In this document: in pieces, positions 63,227 through 64,000 of the stretch
How the letters are laid out: every line of letters begins with the position of its first letter
Position numbering within the stretch: position 1 is the first letter of the stretch
Source: Flagellimonas hadalis
Lineage (GTDB): Bacteria; Bacteroidota; Bacteroidia; Flavobacteriales; Flavobacteriaceae
Direction of reading: 5' to 3'
NCBI RefSeq assembly: GCF_007785775.2
Contig: NZ_VNIK02000010.1
Span: 62,001-126,000 of the forward strand
Length of the DNA stretch: 64,000 nt
Translations under genes and position numbers: made by a program
Notes under the pieces: generated by a model
What the model saw: only the letters and a program-made list of their open reading frames with translations
The model's database searches: none
What the model was told of the DNA's origin: nothing

Positions 63227-64000
63227 CTAGATATCGCTCAACCAATCCAAAAGTAATTGTCCCCATTTCGACAACCTTCCTTGTTGCAGGGCCATGGCAA
63301 AGCCATGTCCGCCATAGGGGTAAACGTGCATCTCAACCGATATCCCTTTGTCCTTGAGTGACTTGGCGAGCTGAAGACTGTTTTCCAGCGGGACCACTTC
63401 GTCATCAGTACTGTGGAGGATAAATGTAGGAGGCGTGTTTTCCCTTACCTGCAGCTCGTTGGAATAGTGTTCCACCAAATTGTCCGAAGGATCTGGCCCA
63501 AGCAGGTTTTTTCGTGAACCGTTGTGGGTATGGTCCTGTTTCATGGTCACGACCGGGTAGATCAGTGCCATAAAATTCGGTCGGTTGCCCTCTTCAAAAT
63601 GTGTTCCCAATGTAGAGGCCAAATGTCCACCGGCCGAAAAACCCATAACCCCGACCTTGTTGGGGTCAATGCCCCATTTTTCTGCATTTGAACGGATCAA
63701 TTCCACTCCGCGTTTGGCATCCATCAAAGGGGTCAGGTGCGGAATCTCGTTGGATCCGTCCTCTGGTAGCCTGTATTTTAACACAGCTGCCGCTATGCCA
63801 TAACCGTTGAGCCATTTGGCAATATCGGTTCCTTCCTTATCGTATGCCAGTACTCCGTATCCTCCCCCGGGGCATATCATTACCATTTTGCCCGTTTTGA
63901 TGACACTGGACGGCAAATACACTTCCAAACTGGGCTCGATGACTTTTGAGATGACCCGAGCCTGGGCATTTTTTTGTTCTTCTTGCAGGTCGGATTTCTT
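63227..64000 (-). CDS. Alpha/beta hydrolase, BD-FAE/acetylesterase-like (partial)
   Basis: The frame is open to the right edge, so only the C-terminal 257 codons are visible. MVMICPGGGYGVLAYDKEGT holds the oxyanion-hole GGG motif, VGVMGFSAGGHLAST has the catalytic serine, PTFILHSTDDEVVPLENSLQ the Asp, and YPYGGHGFAM the histidine, so all catalytic parts are present. Secreted esterases of this family remove acetyl or other acyl groups from plant or algal polysaccharides. It seems independent of the inositol operon (193-bp gap to the LacI gene). Confidence 0.88.
   Translation of the reverse strand, partial: KKSDLQEEQKNAQARVISKVIEPSLEVYLPSSVIKTGKMVMICPGGGYGVLAYDKEGTDIAKWLNGYGIAAAVLKYRLPEDGSNEIPHLTPLMDAKRGVELIRSNAEKWGIDPNKVGVMGFSAGGHLASTLGTHFEEGNRPNFMALIYPVVTMKQDHTHNGSRKNLLGPDPSDNLVEHYSNELQVRENTPPTFILHSTDDEVVPLENSLQLAKSLKDKGISVEMHVYPYGGHGFAMALQQGRLSKWGQLLLDWLSDI

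Noticed and set aside
1..64000. Search by eye for CRISPR arrays, tRNA or rRNA genes, prophage and toxin-antitoxin pairs
   Set aside because: No regularly spaced repeats, no cloverleaf-like stretch and no phage structural or toxin-antitoxin genes were noticed; a tRNA scan would be needed to be certain.

Overview
The window looks like a chromosomal segment of a member of the Bacteroidota, most likely a marine Flavobacteriaceae. The evidence is a type IX secretion C-terminal domain at the left edge, SusC/SusD pairs, a hybrid two-component system (HTCS), NDH-2, a Sec-type (clade II) nitrous oxide reductase with an ABC NosDFY system, and TAnnTTTG-type promoter elements. The genus cannot be fixed from the sequence alone. 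No tRNA, rRNA, CRISPR array, prophage or intact insertion sequence was seen.

Layout. (1) 1-3.3 kb: end of a T9SS-secreted protein, a PQQ-type sugar dehydrogenase lipoprotein and NDH-2. (2) 3.4-12.3 kb: a tightly overlapping ten-gene minus-strand molybdenum cofactor operon (cysteine desulfurase, xdhC, mocA-like, moaD, moeB-rhodanese, moaE, moaC-moaB fusion, moaA, moeA, TauE-like exporter). A short ModE-like regulator converges on its far end, and an excellent ModE-type operator sits just before its first gene. (3) 12.5-15.1 kb: a LacI regulator and xylose isomerase. (4) 15.1-29 kb: a Sus-like polysaccharide utilisation locus (GH109-like oxidoreductase, SusC, SusD, two discoidin-domain lipoproteins, one with DUF5077/DUF3472) divergent from a 1370-residue HTCS regulator. 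(5) 29-35 kb: an accessory stretch with small regulators (two AraC, one Crp/Fnr), a RibD-like reductase, an AhpD-like protein, DUF983, and remnants of mobile elements. (6) 35.1-49.8 kb: a nitrous oxide respiration and nitrosative stress island: CNGKC-motif small protein, OprC/NosA-like copper receptor, YtkA-type lipoprotein, cytochrome c, fasciclin protein, NosZ, an LNHYIGM membrane protein, NosL, a PPOX-fold protein, NosD, NosF, NosY, a heme-copper-oxidase-like protein, an Rrf2 regulator, Ric and hemerythrin proteins. (7) 50.3-63 kb: a GH32 fructosidase lipoprotein and a complete myo-inositol catabolic operon with a sodium symporter and a LacI regulator. (8) right edge: a truncated alpha/beta hydrolase.

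Main discovery. The copper receptor operon and the cytochrome c-nosZ operon start with the same composite promoter: an AAAGGA...TATCCT inverted repeat, then an ATGAT-N4-ATCAT (Fnr-like) palindrome 19 bp downstream centre to centre, then an identical TACTTTTG -7 element at identical spacing. The Fnr-like palindrome falls at about -41.5. The first inverted repeat recurs in front of the Rrf2 gene and in front of ric, in positions suited to repression. This links outer-membrane copper import, N2O reduction and NO damage repair in one regulon that can be read from the DNA. The receptor carries the CxxxM and HxM residues that form the copper site in Pseudomonas OprC, at nearly the same spacing.
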